Assembly (NCBI GenBank): GCA_024138025.1
Contig: JAMXBD010000577.1
Location: 62,001 to 126,000, forward strand
Source of the DNA: Combretum micranthum
Lineage: Eukaryota; Streptophyta; Magnoliopsida; Myrtales; Combretaceae
Length of the DNA stretch: 64,000 nucleotides
Reading direction: 5' to 3'
The notes below the pieces were generated by a model, which did not search any database, was not told where the DNA came from, and saw only the letters and a list, made by a program, of their open reading frames with translations. This document shows positions 61,490-64,000 of the stretch, in pieces; the first letter of the stretch is position 1, and each line of letters opens with the position of its first letter. A program made the position numbers and the translations under genes.

Positions 61490-62980
61490 GATTGCTTGTA
61501 TCTAGTGATTTTTCCTAGTTTTAAACTAAAGAACTAGCAAAAAACTATCAATGTGACAGTCTTAAGTCAGTTAGCCAACAAGTTTGATTCTGGTTTTGAA
61601 ATCTTCAATAACAATTCTAGTTTAGCTCTTTGTCTAGAACTGAACTATGATGATATCTACATGTAATTATAAAGTTTGATAAACTGATAGATAATTCCTA
61701 AAAGTCAAAAATAACTTCTTTAAAGTTTAACTTAAATACTTTTAATTAAAAAAGCAAATGACCTATAATGCCCCGGGACTAAGGGGTCACTATTGAATCG
61801 GTGGATTCAATATGCATTTTGATGATGAAATGGAGTGCACAATTATCCACTTGATTAAAACAAGTTATACTTAATTAACAAAACAAATATGTAATGTGAT
61901 ATATTGTATTTGCACAGTGGTTCAGATCATGTTGAAGTGATGCAATGGCTTGTTTTACTTTTTTTCAAGTCCTTTTTAATAGTTTTAGACCACTTGCAAG
62001 AAGTCCAGACCACTTGGAGGGTGTTTGGCAAAACTAGTTGTGAGTAGTCTGGATTACTTGGACCCAAAAATGTTCATTTGGGTCATGGAATGTTTAGAAG
62101 TGTCCTAGTAATTCAAATCACTTCCAAGTAGTTTAGGTTACTTGATAAGAAGTATGATTACTAACTTGAATAACTTTTGAAGAGTGTGGACTCATTATGT
62201 TTTTCAACTTGCAGTTGAAGCATTTAATGCTTGGAAAAATTCAATGGTTTAAGAGAAATGGCTAGATCCTTTAGAGAACGTATAAATATAAGTTTTTGGG
62301 CATTTGAAGTTGGCTATTAGAGCTTATTTATTGTATCCTAATCCTTATACATCACTCAGTGACAATTAACAACATTAGATTTAAATCTTGATCACTAACA
62401 AAAATCTATAAGTCTTTGTTGATGGTCAATTTTGAACTTGTGCTCCTCAGGCCTAATATGATCCATTGAATACTTAAGTGAACTGAGATGGTAAGAACTC
62501 TTTGATACCAAGATGATATGATAAGAACGCTCTGATACTAGGATGGTACGGGTGAAAATCTGTGTATTAGCCATTCTTAAGGTTTCTCTTAGTAGATCTT
62601 TCACACAAGGGTTTATGTTTTAAGGTTTTTAATAAGCAACCAAAATAAAGTGATATGGATGATTCTTTTCTAGGATATTATGCACTAAGAAGAGATTGAA
62701 CTAATCGTTTGACCAATCAATATAACGCATGATGGATAAAACATCACAAGAGCCATCACTCTATCACGGGATTAAAATAAAGAATAGAAAACAGAGAAGA
62801 ACTCTCAATTTGTATTTAAGAGCTCAAAGTCAATTCTAAGGTCTTTTACAAATCAATGACTATTTATAGTAGTCCAAAACCTTAATAAAATATCAATAAA
62901 ATGACTAAAATATCCTTAACATATATCCTAATAAAAGACTTAATTAAAGTAACTAAAATAAGAATGTTTAGAATTTTTGC
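61490..62980. other. intergenic DNA with an LTR/PBS-like trace
   Basis: No gene. Around 62.49-62.54 kb, 'ctctttgatacca' and 'gctctgatacta' occur 30 bases apart. Both resemble the reverse complement of the TGGTATCAGAGC primer-binding site, hinting at a minus-strand retroelement remnant, but no LTR joins them. Confidence 0.35.
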
Positions 62981-62984
62981 AGAT

Positions 62985-63170
62985 ATACACAACCTGACGC
63001 ACAAGCTGTGTAGGTTGCTTGTATATAACGTCAAGAGAGTCAGAAAGTTATACACAACCTTCATACACAGGTCGTATAGGTTCCTTGTGTATAACTTCAG
63101 GAGAGGTTAGAAAGTTATACATGACCTTCATACACAATTATGTACTCTGCTCGTGTAGCCTCTCCATTTC
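62985..63170. repeat. 'tatacacaacc...cacaggtcgtat' LTR repeat text
   Basis: Three imperfect units of about 60 bases (acacaacctgacgcacaagc, acacaaccttcatacacagg, acatgaccttcatacacaa). Same text as at 4.1 and 39.5 kb. It precedes the TGTCACGCCC repeats. Confidence 0.5.
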
Positions 63171-63202
63171 ACCATATTCAACACGAGTTATGTTGCTACT
63201 AC

Positions 63203-63769
63203 TGTCACGCCCTAAATAGTATCTTAAACATGACAGTTCATCATATATAATATTAAAGCTTAGGAACAACTATCTTAATAATGAAAAAGCTTTGATATTA
63301 TGCAAAGCATAGTTTCACAATAATAGGAGATGCCAGTGGAGTTATGCAATTTAAGAAGATAGAAATATAATAGGATACAAGAGATTCTAAACATAAACTT
63401 CATAACTTAAATATCAAAGTCTTACAACTCAAAGGTGCATACCCACATCAAAGTCTTATAGATTACAAATCATCAAGTCTTTCCAAAAAGTAAATAACTC
63501 TATATTAAAAGAAATTAATGAACTATGTAAGGAGATTTCTATGGAAGTCTACTTCCAAAATATTATCGTAAACTTCTTTTAAAAGCTCCAATGGTCATAG
63601 AAGTCCTTAAATGAGGAAGAATCCCCCTAGGGTACAACCAAAGATACTCCTACATCAAAATAAATCTATAGGGACATAAGCGCAACTTGCTTCGTGAGTA
63701 AATTCTCACAATAATGTACCCATACACGGAATACAAACAATCAAGTTTTTTAATCAAACATATGCAATG
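63203..63769 (+). repeat. gypsy-LTR-like direct repeat, unit 1
   Basis: It begins TGTCACGCCCTAAATAGTA and shares 'aactatctta', 'aagctttgatat.atg' and 'aaacataaac' in order with the next unit, 567 bases on. TGTCACGCCC is a familiar start or end word of plant gypsy LTRs. Confidence 0.55.
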
Positions 63770-64000
63770 TGTCACGCCCCAAATGGTACTCTAAATGTGG
63801 TAGTCCATCTTACACAATACTCAAGCCGAAGAATAACTATCTTAGTCACGCAAAGGCTTTCATATCATGTACAAGGCGTACATCACAACCAAGGAACCCA
63901 TCGGAATAGCATAATTTTTATTGATAACAGTTAAGTAACAAGGCAAGGAGAATACTTATCATAAAACATAAACATGGTTGATTATAATTCTTATGGGCAC
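63770..64000 (+). repeat. gypsy-LTR-like direct repeat, unit 2 (runs off the window)
   Basis: It begins TGTCACGCCCCAAATGGTA and is similar to unit 1 throughout the 231 bases visible. It is cut by the window end. Confidence 0.55.

Noticed and set aside
1..64000. CRISPR arrays, operons, bacterial-type systems, intact tRNA or rRNA genes
   Set aside because: None seen. The DNA is plant nuclear; only tRNA-derived SINE promoters were found.

Overview
The window looks like nuclear DNA of a eudicot plant. It is strongly AT-rich, has one intron-rich conserved plant gene and one intronless plant-specific gene, and most of the rest is decayed LTR retrotransposons, MITEs and SINEs. The species cannot be named from the sequence. 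Layout: 1-5.1 kb is intergenic, with a MITE and a broken RNase H-like fragment. 5.16-13.9 kb (+) is an ataxin-2-like gene of the CID3/CID4 type (PABP-interacting protein 3): a 5'UTR exon with a telo-box, then 14 coding exons carrying an Sm-like domain, LsmAD and a PAM2 motif. 16.5-18.8 kb (-) is a truncated, Tnt1-like Copia remnant. 19.8-20.2 kb (+) is an orphan last exon of an NF-YA (HAP2) transcription-factor gene with a damaged DNA-binding motif. 22.4-45.6 kb is a large direct tandem duplication of mostly noncoding DNA. Copy 1 (to about 40.7 kb) is swollen by a SINE, MITEs, gypsy-type LTR DNA and a hAT-like element; copy 2 (40.7-45.6 kb) is compact. 46.86-48.78 kb (-) is an intronless gene for a two-TM, proline-rich protein with a DUF761-type C-terminus. 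53.6-58.6 kb (+) is a near-complete but dead Copia element with both LTRs. The right edge holds gypsy-type LTR repeats. The two plant genes are independent: CID3/4 proteins act in cytoplasmic mRNA regulation through poly(A)-binding protein, and the DUF761 protein is probably membrane-attached with unknown function. The most notable observation is that both conserved genes are broken only by missing single bases: two in the CID gene, which would restore 636 codons, and four in the DUF761 gene, which would restore 642 codons. Young local tandem repeats also differ only by single-base losses. This points to residual deletion errors in the assembly rather than two pseudogenes. The second notable feature is the tandem duplication, whose copies carry matching empty and filled sites for a SINE and a Tourist-like MITE. 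No undescribed multi-gene system was found.
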